Source: UBA4466 sp963925035
GTDB taxonomy: Bacteria > Bacteroidota > Bacteroidia > Flavobacteriales_D > Crocinitomicaceae
DNA: 64,000 nucleotides
NCBI GenBank assembly: GCA_963925035.1
Contig: CAWUSK010000019.1
Location: forward strand, 38,932-102,931
Direction of reading: 5' to 3'
Part shown: positions 27,684-37,900 of the stretch, one piece after another
Layout: each line of letters opens with the position of its first letter
Numbering within the stretch: the stretch's first letter is position 1
Notes under the pieces: generated by a model
Told to the model about the DNA's origin: nothing
Databases searched by the model: none
What the model saw: only the letters and a program-made list of their open reading frames with translations
Made by a program: the position numbers and the translations under genes

Positions 27684-27691
27684 AATCTTTG
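27684..27691 (+). promoter_or_regulatory. Near-consensus -7 box (AATCTTTG)
   Basis: AATCTTTG matches TAnnTTTG in all but the first base. It decides the start of the next gene: a GTG at 27694 would lie at or before the transcription start, so the ATG at 27715 is chosen. Confidence 0.45.
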
Positions 27692-27714
27692 TAGTGTACA
27701 ATAAATTTAATGTT

Positions 27715-28035
27715 ATGATTACAGGAAGAAAAATTTTAAAAGTCAGTGAAGTATTATTTGAAACAAATGATAACGAGGTTCTAGTAAAAGGCGAAATTCA
27801 AAAAGGTCACATGAAATTTACAACAGACTTGATATTCACACACACGCAATTAAATCAATTGCTGAATCAGTTAAAAAAAACCAATCAGTACTTTGATTTT
27901 TGTAAATTATTCAAAACAGAGAAAATGTACGATGGTGAAACGTTGTTTTCTGCAATTTTCACTGATGAAACAAACAACAAAATCGACATGAATTTATTGT
28001 CGATTTCAACACCATTGCGACAAATTAGAGCATAA
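27715..28035 (+). CDS. Conserved-looking small cytosolic protein, unknown function
   Basis: 106 residues from ATG 27715 (a GTG seven codons upstream is rejected because it falls on the promoter). Soluble, no signal peptide. Mixed alpha/beta with a central Asn/Gln-rich helix (FTHTQLNQLLNQLKKTNQYFDF). I do not recognise the family. It is monocistronic, divergent from pepP and followed by a lipoprotein gene with its own promoter. Confidence 0.65.
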   Translation: MITGRKILKVSEVLFETNDNEVLVKGEIQKGHMKFTTDLIFTHTQLNQLLNQLKKTNQYFDFCKLFKTEKMYDGETLFSAIFTDETNNKIDMNLLSISTPLRQIRA

Positions 28036-28093
28036 TTAAAATTAATTGGCAACCATTTAGTATTTTTTTACGTACTTTTAGATATAAAGTATT

Positions 28094-28101
28094 TACATTT
28101 G
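28094..28101 (+). promoter_or_regulatory. -7 box (TACATTTG) of the lipoprotein gene
   Basis: Perfect TAnnTTTG match 43 nt upstream of the ATG at 28145, giving a leader of about 38 nt. Confidence 0.45.
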
Positions 28102-28144
28102 AGAGTACTAATTTTACATTTTGACACTTAAAATCTACTAAAAT

Positions 28145-28795
28145 ATGAAACGCAGCAATCTTTTTATCGTCGGAGTTCTTGTTTTGACATTGGCTTCATG
28201 TATTGATCATGAAGTTATCCCAGCACCTGAACCAATGGTTGAATTGAAAGCAAGCTTTGAAGGTAATGTTGGAGGACAGTTTACTCAATACACTCAATAT
28301 GTTGGTGGTTACGTCGGTGTTTCTGATATTTCAATTCAATCTTCTGGAGGAACGAGTAAAGCTCAATATACATTCGGATTAATTTCTAATCAAAGTAGTG
28401 CAATGGTAAGAATTGGAGTTGGAAGTATTTCTTGGAGCTCTTCACTTGGGACTTATCGCCCGGAATTGACACCATTTAATGCATTCTTCATAGCAAATAC
28501 TACCCCGACTTATCAAGAATTTTCTTTTGATGGCTTTGAAGTAGTATGCCGCACGCAAAGTGATTCAATCTTCGTTTCTCGAGCCAATAGCACATATGCC
28601 CAAACAGTAGAGTTTGTACCTTCAAGTATTATTCAAGGATCTGATTCTTCAGGAGATTATTCTAAGTTTATCTGCAACTTCAGTTGCTATGTTTATAACG
28701 ATTGGACAGATATGTCAGGTGGTGCTCCAGGTGTGCCAATGACTGACTCAATTTTGATTAGCAACGCTACTTACGAAGGCTGGTTTCAACGATAA
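28145..28795 (+). CDS. Lipoprotein of unknown function
   Basis: 216 residues with a lipoprotein signal peptide (lipobox LASC, Cys about 19). The mature protein is beta-rich, Ser/Thr/Gly/Gln-rich with repeated aromatic residues (GGQFTQYTQYVGGYVGVSDI), consistent with a beta-sandwich. No family recognised. Cys residues near positions 137 and 178-182 could pair. Its own promoter lies upstream; the amidotransferase-like gene follows 27 bp later on the same strand. Confidence 0.72.
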   Translation: MKRSNLFIVGVLVLTLASCIDHEVIPAPEPMVELKASFEGNVGGQFTQYTQYVGGYVGVSDISIQSSGGTSKAQYTFGLISNQSSAMVRIGVGSISWSSSLGTYRPELTPFNAFFIANTTPTYQEFSFDGFEVVCRTQSDSIFVSRANSTYAQTVEFVPSSIIQGSDSSGDYSKFICNFSCYVYNDWTDMSGGAPGVPMTDSILISNATYEGWFQR

Positions 28796-28822
28796 AATTA
28801 GCGGTAAACACAGTGTTAGTTC

Positions 28823-29503
28823 ATGAGCCAAAGTTTAAAGATAGCCATTATTGGTGATTACAATTTCATGTATAACTCTCATCATGCGACAAATTTGGCG
28901 ATTGATCATTCAGCACAATTCCTAGATATTGACGTAAATTATTACTGGATTAAACTCAGTGAAGTAATTGGATTTCGTCCGCAACAATTTCAACAATACG
29001 ATGGCTTCTGGATTGCGCCAGGACCAATACAAAACCAATTCTTTCTTCATGGCATAATGAAAGAAATTATTGGGAAAAATATTCCTGCGCTTATAACTGG
29101 TGATGCTTACAAGACGTTGTTAGATGTGTTAATTAGCACCTACCAATTAAACAGTAGAAACGAAAAACTAATTTCAGATAATTTGGTCGATGGGGAACAG
29201 TTTGAAAAACTAATTATTTCACCCCATTCTGCTGCGTTCAGGAAATTGTACGAAAATTACTCCAATATTGAACTTACTGCAACTCGATACAGTTTATACC
29301 CTCAACTGATACAACAATTGCAAGATAATATCGCGGATGTTGAGGCATACAATCAGTTTGAAGACCCCGAAATTATCAGTTTAAAAAATAAAAAGTTCTT
29401 CGTTGGTTGTGGCTTCTGTCCTCAAATTTCATCAACTCGAGAAATTCCGCACCCTGTTATTTACACGTTCATGAAGGCCTGTTTGATTAAAAATGGTGAG
29501 TGA
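28823..29503 (+). CDS. CTP-synthase-like class I glutamine amidotransferase domain, nucleophile missing
   Basis: 226 residues. The N-terminus KIAIIGDYNFMYNSHHATNL and the WIAPGP turn resemble the amidotransferase half of CTP synthase, and the C-terminus (FVGCGFCPQISSTREIPHPV) matches its H-P-x-x end. At the nucleophile elbow, where the family has G-x-C-x-G, this protein reads ITGDAYKT (91-98): no Cys or Ser nucleophile. I recall a family called CTP synthase C-terminal region-related (seleno)protein, in which the nucleophile is Cys or Sec; this would be a variant without it. No in-frame TGA is present to encode Sec. Probably a non-hydrolytic relative. Confidence 0.7.
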   Translation: MSQSLKIAIIGDYNFMYNSHHATNLAIDHSAQFLDIDVNYYWIKLSEVIGFRPQQFQQYDGFWIAPGPIQNQFFLHGIMKEIIGKNIPALITGDAYKTLLDVLISTYQLNSRNEKLISDNLVDGEQFEKLIISPHSAAFRKLYENYSNIELTATRYSLYPQLIQQLQDNIADVEAYNQFEDPEIISLKNKKFFVGCGFCPQISSTREIPHPVIYTFMKACLIKNGE

Positions 29504-29599
29504 TTTGAGCATCATGCTAATTGGAAAATTAATATGGCGGACTTTTAATAATGTCGTTAATTTTTTAATTAATCTTGCCGGACATATTGCAACAATGCA

Positions 29600-31321
29600 A
29601 TGAAAAGTAAACTGTCACTTATTGCAGTTATTCTAATATCTCTGATTTATTTTCAGTTTCGTTTTTCATATACTGATTTTCAGAAAGGCGACCCATTAAA
29701 AGTAACCACTTGGGATGCTTTCGGTTATTACATGTATTTACCCGGAATGATTATTTACAACGACGTAACCGAGCTAAAGTGGGTTCCAGAAATTGAAAAA
29801 GAATACCAATTAACAGGCGGTTACTTATACCAAGCTGATGCAGTTGCAAATGGCAACTATGTTTTCAAATATCTAGGAGGAGTAGCAATAATGCAGACTC
29901 CATTTTTTCTAATTGGGCATACCATTGCAAGTTTCAGTGATTACAAGGCAGATGGATTTTCAGCACCATATCAATACAGCATTGCTTTGGGAGCAATTGT
30001 CTATTTCATGTTAGCACTTTATTTGTTACGAAATATCCTACTTCGGTATTTCAGCGATAGGGCTACTGCAATAACTTTGCTTTACTTGACCCTAGCAACA
30101 AATTTAATCCAATACATTTCCATTGACGGGGCTCAAAGTCACGCATTTATTTTCCCATTATATGTGTTAATTCTTTACGCTACAATCAAATGGCACGAGA
30201 GCCCAAAGGTAAAATGCGCGGCATTAATTGGATTAATTATTGGTCTAGCAACAATATCTAGGCCAACAGAGGCAATTATGTTGTTTATTCCATTGTTATG
30301 GGAAACCCAAACAAAAGAATCAAAAAAACTCAAATGGCAAAAAGTTAAGCTACACCTGAAGCACATTTGGGTTGTCATTTTATTCGCAATCATTGGTGCA
30401 CTTCCTCAGCTCATCTATTGGAAAATTACTTCTGGCTCGTTTGTTTATGATGTTGGGAGCAAATGGTTTTTCTTGAATCCTTGGTTTCGGGTGTTATTTG
30501 GATTTGAAAACGGGTGGTTCATTTACACTCCAATTACTATTTTCTTTGTACTTGGTTTTTTCTTTATGAAAAACCTGGTTTTTAAAAAGTCTGTTATCGT
30601 TTTTTGCTTGCTAAACATTTGGATAATCATTGCCTGGTCTGACTATAAATACGGCGCTACTTTCTCCACACGAGCAATGGTTCAAAGTTATCCAGTGTTT
30701 GCATTGGCTTTTGGAGCATTAATACATCGAATAGAACAACGGAAATGGAAATATGCATTCTACGTAGTTGGATTGTATTTGATTGCCGTAAATTTCTTCC
30801 AAATCGGTCAATACAACACTAATGTGATACATTACAAAGGCATGAATGCTCTTTATTACAGTAGAATATACCTTGACAGCGATCCAACTCCATTGGACAT
30901 GAGTTTATTAGATACCGACGAAATTTTAGATGATGTATCCAATTTTAAAAAGAAAAAATTATCTTCCTCTACTGAGTTACAAAAATTGACAATTTCCCCT
31001 AATTTACCTGCAGTAATTTCAGAAACGACGATTGGAAAAGGAAAAAAAGGATGGGTTAAAATAGAAGCAAACTTAAAAGCCACTGATGGATTCAATTCAG
31101 CTAATTTACACGGTAAAATACTTAGTGGCATAGAAGTAAAAGAAATACTCTTTCGAGCAAGAAACCCAATTTGTATAGCAAATCAAAACAATCGTTACGA
31201 GTTCTTTGTGAAGGTTCCTTATTCGACGGAGGAAGCTTCTGTAATTTTTCTAATTACTTCTGGCGAAGAATTTAACACTACTTTAAAGTCTTACTCTGTG
31301 AGTTATTTGGAGGAAAAATAA
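29600..31321 (+). CDS. Multi-pass membrane protein, GT-C glycosyltransferase-like
   Basis: 573 residues with about 10-12 transmembrane helices in the first 420 residues and a soluble C-terminal domain (about 430-573). The first extracytoplasmic loop holds TTWDAFGYYMYLPGMI, with an acidic residue in the position of the catalytic base of PMT/ArnT-type GT-C enzymes, and the ATISRPTEAIML segment is also typical of such membrane proteins. Probably transfers a sugar from a lipid carrier; acceptor unknown. No other glycan genes are adjacent. Confidence 0.65.
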   Translation: MKSKLSLIAVILISLIYFQFRFSYTDFQKGDPLKVTTWDAFGYYMYLPGMIIYNDVTELKWVPEIEKEYQLTGGYLYQADAVANGNYVFKYLGGVAIMQTPFFLIGHTIASFSDYKADGFSAPYQYSIALGAIVYFMLALYLLRNILLRYFSDRATAITLLYLTLATNLIQYISIDGAQSHAFIFPLYVLILYATIKWHESPKVKCAALIGLIIGLATISRPTEAIMLFIPLLWETQTKESKKLKWQKVKLHLKHIWVVILFAIIGALPQLIYWKITSGSFVYDVGSKWFFLNPWFRVLFGFENGWFIYTPITIFFVLGFFFMKNLVFKKSVIVFCLLNIWIIIAWSDYKYGATFSTRAMVQSYPVFALAFGALIHRIEQRKWKYAFYVVGLYLIAVNFFQIGQYNTNVIHYKGMNALYYSRIYLDSDPTPLDMSLLDTDEILDDVSNFKKKKLSSSTELQKLTISPNLPAVISETTIGKGKKGWVKIEANLKATDGFNSANLHGKILSGIEVKEILFRARNPICIANQNNRYEFFVKVPYSTEEASVIFLITSGEEFNTTLKSYSVSYLEEK

Positions 31322-31386
31322 AAAAGAAAATGCTTTTAATTTACCTAATCATTTAAGGTAAATATTAGGCCTAACTATAAAATAAC

Positions 31387-31857
31387 TTAGGCTTCTTTAC
31401 TTTGTACTTCCTCGAAATAAGTGTCGACCAATTGGTTTTTTGATTCAGCCCCACTCACAGCTAACAAATCGCAACGCTCGTTTTCTGGGTGACCGTTATG
31501 TCCTTTCACCCAATGATAGTTGATACTGAATTTGGGATGCAAAAGCAGATAGCGCTTCCACAAGTCAGAATTCTTTTTTCCTTTAAAGTTTTTCTTTTCC
31601 CAGCCAAACAACCATTCTTTTGTAATAGAGTCAATCACGTATTTTGAATCTGAATATACGTGGATCTCGTGCTTGTTGGTCTTAAGACTTTCCAAAGCAA
31701 CAATAATCGCCATCAATTCCATACGGTTATTGGTAGTCAACCTGAAGCCTTGCGAAACTTCCTTTTCTTTATCGCCAAATCGCATGACAATTCCATAGCC
31801 TCCTGGACCTGGATTTCCCTTTGCAGAACCGTCTGTGTAAATTTTTATAGTTGACAT
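31387..31857 (-). CDS. rnhA: Ribonuclease HI
   Basis: 156 residues from ATG 31857 (an in-frame TTG two codons upstream is less likely). Catalytic acids visible: Asp in IYTDGSAKGNPGPGGYG, Glu in NNRMELMAI, Asp in VYSDSKYVIDS and Asp in ERCDLLA, i.e. the complete DEDD set. Also the HWVKGHNGHPENE motif with the flexible catalytic His. Degrades RNA in RNA/DNA hybrids and R-loops. Monocistronic, convergent with the membrane-protein gene. Confidence 0.97.
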   Translation of the reverse strand: MSTIKIYTDGSAKGNPGPGGYGIVMRFGDKEKEVSQGFRLTTNNRMELMAIIVALESLKTNKHEIHVYSDSKYVIDSITKEWLFGWEKKNFKGKKNSDLWKRYLLLHPKFSINYHWVKGHNGHPENERCDLLAVSGAESKNQLVDTYFEEVQSKEA

Positions 31858-31957
31858 TTTCAACGAAGATAGTAAGAAAAATAAGGAGAAAAAATCTCAC
31901 ACAGAAAACTTTGGATACATTTTTTGTTATTTTTGTTTCCAACGTTTAAAATATCTA

Positions 31958-31965
31958 TATATTTG
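31958..31965 (+). promoter_or_regulatory. Efflux-operon promoter -7 box (TATATTTG)
   Basis: Perfect TAnnTTTG match ending 5 nt before the tetR ATG (31970), with TTTTG at about 31931-31935 as -33. The transcription start would coincide with the start codon (leaderless). The TetR repressor would be expected to bind here. Confidence 0.6.
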
Positions 31966-31969
31966 CATC

Positions 31970-32587
31970 ATGGACAAGAAAAAGCTAGACATTATTGAGC
32001 GTTCCTCCTTAATTTACCTAAAGTATGGGATCAAAAGTGTGACCATGGATGACTTGGCAAATCATTTAAGTATTTCTAAGAAAACGATTTATAAATACTT
32101 TGAAGACAAAAATGACCTCATTGTTACGATGATCAAACGCACCTTGGATTTTGAAGAAAAGATGTGCTTTAAAATTCAAACCCATTCTGACAACGCTCTT
32201 GAAGCATTGATACGGATTAGCAAATTGGTAATTGAACGATTGAACAACGTGAATCCTGCCATATTTTATGACTTACAAAAGCACCACAATGAGGCCTGGC
32301 AAATACTAGAGAAGCATAAGTGGGACTTTGTGTTATCAGCGATAAGCGCCAATATAAATCGAGGAATTGCAGAAAAATATTACCGTGACGATCTAAACGT
32401 AGAAATTATTTCACGCTTGTACATAGCGACGATTGATACTGTCATGAATTCCGAAATATATAAATGGCCAGAATTTCAATTTCACGAACTTTTCAAAGAA
32501 GTAATGCGCTTCCAATTCCATGGACTCGTTAACGAAAATGGCAAAAACTACTTAAAAATTAATTTTAAAGATGAATACAATGTATAA
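31970..32587 (+). CDS. TetR-family transcriptional regulator
   Basis: 205 residues. N-terminal HTH (about 8-55: ERSSLIYLKYGIKSVTMDDL, HLSISKKTIYKYFEDKNDLI) is a clean TetR_N domain; the C-terminal ligand domain is divergent, as usual. First gene of the tetR-tolC-hlyD-RND operon, so most likely an autoregulating repressor of this pump. Overlaps the start of the TolC gene by 17 bp. Confidence 0.95.
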   Translation: MDKKKLDIIERSSLIYLKYGIKSVTMDDLANHLSISKKTIYKYFEDKNDLIVTMIKRTLDFEEKMCFKIQTHSDNALEALIRISKLVIERLNNVNPAIFYDLQKHHNEAWQILEKHKWDFVLSAISANINRGIAEKYYRDDLNVEIISRLYIATIDTVMNSEIYKWPEFQFHELFKEVMRFQFHGLVNENGKNYLKINFKDEYNV

Positions 32588-33917
32588 GAATATGAGTATG
32601 TGGGTGATTGGAATTCTATCCTTTTCAACCATAGCACAAGAAACAAAGTCCTTTTCTCTAGAAGAGGCAAAGTCTTTTGCATTAGAGAATCACATCACGA
32701 TATTAAATTCGCAACATGACATAGAGATTGCGCGACAACAAATAGTTGAAACAAGAGGAATTGGATTACCACAAGTGGGAATCACAGGTTCATTTAACCA
32801 GTTTATAAACCTACCAGTGCAAGTTTTAGGGGCTAATTTCATCGATCCAAATGCTGCAGAAGGAGAAACAATCTCATTTAAAGCCGGAACAAACTTCACT
32901 TCGGATGCGGCCTTACAAGTCAATCAGATGCTTTTCGATGGTTCGTATATTATTGGATTAAAAGCCGCAAATTTCTTTTTGAATTTCCAGAAAACAGTTG
33001 CAAATCTCTCTAATGAGGACATTGCTTTTAATGTAATTCAAGCGTATGAAATGGCTGCTGTTGCAAAAACAAATAAAGCGTTTATTGATTCTCTCGTGTT
33101 TACAACAGAAAAACTGATTGAAAAACAACAAAATTATTTGGAGCTGGGAATGATTCTACAAGAGGACATGGATCAATTGAATTATTCACTTTTATCTGTG
33201 AAAAGCTCGCAAACTGTTGCAACAATAAATTATGAGAATTCAATGAACATGTTGAAGTTATCCATGGGTTATCCGATTAACGGTTCTGTTGAAATTACAA
33301 ATACACCAGAACAGTTAATCACTAAATCTTCTTTAAGCGATGGAAACGATATTTATCAAAATATTCAATACCAAATATCGGAGCAACAAGTGCGGCTTTC
33401 CCAATTTAATGTTAAGCTTTATCAGTACAAAAATCTACCATCATTGAATGCCTTTTTCAAGCAGACTTATTCAGCGTTTAGAAATGAGTTTAACTTTTTC
33501 GCAAATGAAAAATGGTATCCACAAACATTGTGGGGACTTAGCTTAAATATTCCAGTTTTTTCAGGACTTTCGCGTTATGCAAGAACGTCTCAGGCTAAAG
33601 TAACGTTAATGAAAAATGAAAACAATTTAAAACAGTTGGAACAAAACCTACAATTCCAAGAGTTACAGTTTAGAAACAATGTGCGCGGAGCCAAAAACAA
33701 ATTAGAACTTCAAGAAAAGAATATTGCATTAGCTAAATCAATTTATGAGAATGAAATCATAAAAGAACAAATTGGAAAAGGAAATAGCATTACAATCACA
33801 CAAAAGCACAATCAACTCATGATGGCTCAATCGCAATACATTGGATCGATGGTTGAATTGTTCCAATCTCAATTATCACTAGACAAATTATACAACAAAA
33901 TTTCACCAAATAATTAA
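32571..33917 (+). CDS. TolC-family outer-membrane efflux protein
   Basis: 448 residues. Signal peptide (to about residue 23, IAQ), then two OEP repeats with long coiled helices (FALENHITILNSQHDIEIAR, YARTSQAKVTLMKNENNLKQ) typical of the TolC trimer. The start at 32571 overlaps tetR; ATGs at 32580 and 32592 are alternatives that shorten the N-region of the signal peptide by 3 or 7 residues. It forms the outer-membrane duct for the adaptor and pump encoded next. Confidence 0.94.
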   Translation: MNTMYKNMSMWVIGILSFSTIAQETKSFSLEEAKSFALENHITILNSQHDIEIARQQIVETRGIGLPQVGITGSFNQFINLPVQVLGANFIDPNAAEGETISFKAGTNFTSDAALQVNQMLFDGSYIIGLKAANFFLNFQKTVANLSNEDIAFNVIQAYEMAAVAKTNKAFIDSLVFTTEKLIEKQQNYLELGMILQEDMDQLNYSLLSVKSSQTVATINYENSMNMLKLSMGYPINGSVEITNTPEQLITKSSLSDGNDIYQNIQYQISEQQVRLSQFNVKLYQYKNLPSLNAFFKQTYSAFRNEFNFFANEKWYPQTLWGLSLNIPVFSGLSRYARTSQAKVTLMKNENNLKQLEQNLQFQELQFRNNVRGAKNKLELQEKNIALAKSIYENEIIKEQIGKGNSITITQKHNQLMMAQSQYIGSMVELFQSQLSLDKLYNKISPNN

Positions 33918-33922
33918 TAACA

Positions 33923-34972
33923 ATGAAACGACAATTAATCGGAATACTTGCCATTTTACCGCTTACATTAACAATCGCATCTTGCGGTGGTGAACCTGAA
34001 GTAAAAGAGAACAAAGTCAATGCTTTACCACTGGTTAAAATCAGTAAAGTAGAGCAAAAACGCTTCACTCATGAAATCAGAATTCAAGGAAGTGTCGAAA
34101 CTGACAAAGACGTTCTTTTAGGAGCTGAAATGGGCGGACTTATCACTACTGTGAATGTAAAAGAAGGGCAAAAAGTAAGTGCAGGACAAGTAATAGCTGT
34201 TGTTGACGCATCTATTCTAGCTTCTAACTACGAAGAAATGAAAACTCAACTGGAGTACGCTGAATACATGTACAACAAGCAAAAAGAGTTAAATAAACGA
34301 GGTGTTGGTTCAGAGTTTGATTTAGAAACAGCCAAAAATAGAGTTGCTTCATTAAAAGCAAGTATGAATTCACTAAACACACAACGTAGCAAGGCAATTA
34401 TCAGAGCACCATTTTCAGGTGTTGTTGATGCTGTATATGCAAAAATTGGCCAAATGGTTGGACCTCAATCACCAATTGTTCGTTTGGTAAACAATACCAA
34501 CGTAGATATTGTAGCAACACTTTCTGAAAAACATCTACCAAATGTAAGGGTCGGAACCGATATTACTGTTCGGTTACCTAATTATTCAGACACCGTATTT
34601 GACTTGAAGATAACGAATGTTGGAAACTATATTGAAGAGACAAATAGAACATTTCGAATTATGTCTTCAATTAAAAACAATACACTACTACTTCCAAACA
34701 TGTTAACCGAAATTAGTGTAACTGATCTAGAAGTAGAAAATGGACTTGTAGTTCCTTCAATCAGTATTTCTAAAGACCAGAATAACAACGACTACATCTA
34801 TATCGCTAAAAAAACTTCTAAGGGCTTAAAAGCAATAAAGGTAAATATTGAAGTTATTGACAAGTCAAATGGTGAAGCATTAATCGTTTCTGACAAAATA
34901 AAAGTAGGTCAAAATGTTATTGTAGAAGGTGCCCGAGGAATTGCCGAAAATGATATCGTTAGAACGAAATAA
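33923..34972 (+). CDS. RND efflux periplasmic adaptor (MFP/HlyD family) lipoprotein
   Basis: 349 residues. Lipoprotein signal (TIASC, Cys about 20), biotinyl/lipoyl-like half-motif pair (GLITTVNVKEGQKVSAGQVI and IIRAPFSGVVDAVYAKIGQ), alpha-hairpin (about 95-145) and beta-barrel/membrane-proximal domains. Connects the inner-membrane RND pump with the TolC channel. 6 bp after tolC and 18 bp before the pump gene. Confidence 0.95.
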   Translation: MKRQLIGILAILPLTLTIASCGGEPEVKENKVNALPLVKISKVEQKRFTHEIRIQGSVETDKDVLLGAEMGGLITTVNVKEGQKVSAGQVIAVVDASILASNYEEMKTQLEYAEYMYNKQKELNKRGVGSEFDLETAKNRVASLKASMNSLNTQRSKAIIRAPFSGVVDAVYAKIGQMVGPQSPIVRLVNNTNVDIVATLSEKHLPNVRVGTDITVRLPNYSDTVFDLKITNVGNYIEETNRTFRIMSSIKNNTLLLPNMLTEISVTDLEVENGLVVPSISISKDQNNNDYIYIAKKTSKGLKAIKVNIEVIDKSNGEALIVSDKIKVGQNVIVEGARGIAENDIVRTK

Positions 34973-34990
34973 TACGAAAATCTAAACAAA

Positions 34991-37900
34991 ATGGAAAAAG
35001 AAAAAAAAGGGTTTGCCCTTTCGACACTTGCGGTCAATAACCGTAAAACAGTATTCTTAATCGCTGCAATTATTCTTTTAGGAGGTTTTCTATCGTACAA
35101 CTCAATGCCAAAGGAAAATTTCCCAGAATTACAAATTCCAGAAATCTATGTTGGAATTGCAAAACCAGGATCTTCGCCAAAATATATGGCAGAAAAAATT
35201 GCAAAATCGATTGAAAAAGAAATCGGTGGAATTAAACTTTTGGATGAAGTAAACTCCAATGCAGTAAACGGATACGTTACGATTCGCGCGAAATTTGACT
35301 TTAAAATGAGTGTTGACAAGGCACTTCAAAAAGTGAAAGATGCAGTTGATAAGGCGCGTACGAAAAGTGATTTTCCTGAATTACCAGTTGAGCCCAGTAT
35401 TTTCGAAGTCGATCCTTCACAAATGCCGATAATGAACATCAACCTTCGTGGAAACAATGCGGCTTTATTGAAAGATATTGCAGAAGAGCTGGAAGATGAA
35501 ATTGAAGACTTAGTAGAAATTAGTGAGGTAGATATTCGCGGTGTTCAAGAACAAGAAATGCGCATCGAAGTAGATCCGATCAAAGCACAAGGTGTAAATG
35601 TGACATTAAGTGACATTCAAAACGCTGTAGGTTCAGAAAATCAGACAATTCCAGGTGGTGAAATTCTCATGGATGGTGTTCGAAAAACAATTCGAATTGA
35701 AGGTGAATTCAGAAACGCAGCAGAATTAGGAAGAATCATTGTAAAACAAGACGACTATTTCCCTGTTAAATTAGAAGACATTGCCAAAGTAGAGTTTGGA
35801 AACGGAGACACAACTTCTTATGCAAGGGAATTTGGTGAGCCAGTTGTAATGTTGGACGTTAAAAAAATGGGTGGAAAAAATCTATTGGACGCCTCAGATA
35901 AAATCTCTGAAATTATTGAAAACGCCAAAGAATCCGGACTTATTCCACGAAGTGTTGCCGTTTCGATTACTAATGATCAATCGAACAATACACGTGAAAT
36001 GGTTTCCAACTTAGAAAACTCAATTATCCTAGGAATTATTCTAGTAGTTGGAGTTTTACTCTTTTTCTTAGGACTAAGAAATGCAATGTTTGTAGGTATT
36101 GCAATACCACTTTCTATGCTAATGTCCTTTATGATTCTACAAGTAATGGGAGTTACCCTCAATGTAATGGTTCTTTTCTCCCTCGTACTTGCACTTGGAA
36201 TGCTCGTGGATAACGGGATTGTAATTGTAGAGAATATATACCGACACATGGATGAAGGTCTTTCATCTACAAAAGCTGTAATTACAGGAGTTGGTGAAGT
36301 TGCAATGCCAATTATTGCGTCCACAGCAACAACGTTAGCTGCATTCCTGCCGTTGGCGATATGGCCCGGAATAATGGGAGAGTTTATGAAGTACCTTCCG
36401 ATCACTTTAATGATTGTACTCGGTTCATCACTATTTGTAGCATTGGTAATTAATCCAGTCTTAGCTGTTGTTTACATGAAAGTAACCGAGGACAAGCCGA
36501 ACCGTAAAAAAGTAGTTCGAAATGCTTTAATCATTAGTGGAATAGGTGTAATTGCTTTAATCATGGGTGGAATCGGACTTGGCAATCTATTGATTTTCGT
36601 AGGTCTAATTATGCTACTCAACTTTTTCGTTCTTTACCCAGGAACAATTCGTTTTCAGACTAAGTTTTTACCTAAGTTAGAAAGTGGTTACGCGAAACTA
36701 TTGAAATTTGCATTAACAGGAAAAAGACCTCGCAAATTCCTACTTGGAACATTTGGTTTGCTTATCCTATCTTTCGTTTTGATGGCGGCATTTCCTCCAA
36801 AAATTGACTTTTTCCCTGTAAACCAACCAAATTATGTCAATGTATTTATATCACATCCAATTGGAACAGATATCACTGTAACAAACCAAACTACACTGGA
36901 AGTAGAAGAAAGAGTTAATGCCATTCTAGCTGAGTACATGGCCGAAGACGATACTGCTGGCGTTCCTTTGGACGAAAGGTTAATTCAATCAATCATAGCA
37001 CAAGTTGGTGAAGGAACAAGTGACCCTTCTCAAGGAGTGTCAATGAACAGTACCCCAAACAAAGGTCGTGTTTCAGTAAACTTTGTAGAATCCCAATTTA
37101 GAAATGGAATCGAAACGTCTGATATTTTACGTAAAATTCAAGCTGGATTGAAGGGAAAATTTACTGCAGACATAGAAATCACTGCATCAAAGGATGAGCA
37201 AGGTCCACCACAAGGAGCGCCAATTAGTATTGACGTTACAGGTAGAGGGGAATACAGTAAAATAATTGCAGAAGCTGAGAAAATTAAAACTTTTTTGGAC
37301 AAACAAAATATAAAAGGTGTTGAAAAGTTAAAGCTAAATGTTGAATCAGACCGCCCTGAAATTCCAATTTTAGTAAACCGCGAACAAGTTCGAAAGTTAA
37401 ACGCATCAACTTCACAAGTGGGAAATTCAATTCGTGCGGCTCTTTTAGGTCAAGACATTTCAACCTACACACAAAATGAAGAAACCTATGATATCGTTGT
37501 AAAATTTGACAAGAAAAACAGAGAAAATTTAGATGCACTTTTAGATCAACGTCTAATTTTTAGAAACAATAAGGGAGTTTTGTTAAACATTCCTATTCGT
37601 TCTGTAATTGAGGAACCTAAAGAAGTAAGTTCTTATACTGCTGTTGTGCGGAAAGATCAAATTCCATTGGTAAATATCTCTTCTAATGTTAATGAGGGAT
37701 TTAATCCAACTCAGTTAGTCGATAGCTTAAGAACAAAACTGGAGAAATTTCAAGAGGAAGGACATCTTTCTGATGGCGTTTCGTTTAAATTTTCCGGTCA
37801 ACAAGAAGAACAAGAAAAGGAAATGGCCTTTTTAAGTAAGGCGTTGATGATTGCTGTTTTCCTAATTCTACTGATTATTGTGGCGCAGTTTAATTCATAC

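Noticed and set aside
28823..29503. Selenoprotein reading for the CTP-synthase-like protein
   Set aside because: The frame has no internal TGA at the nucleophile position; the codon there is for Asp/Ala.
31321..31386. ATTTACCT/AGGTAAAT hairpin between the membrane-protein gene and rnhA as terminator
   Set aside because: An 8-bp AT-rich stem with a 9-nt loop and no T tract after it; not convincing.
35977..36405. 142-codon minus-strand ORF inside the RND pump gene
   Set aside because: Antisense of conserved TM helices; no start signal or independent evidence.
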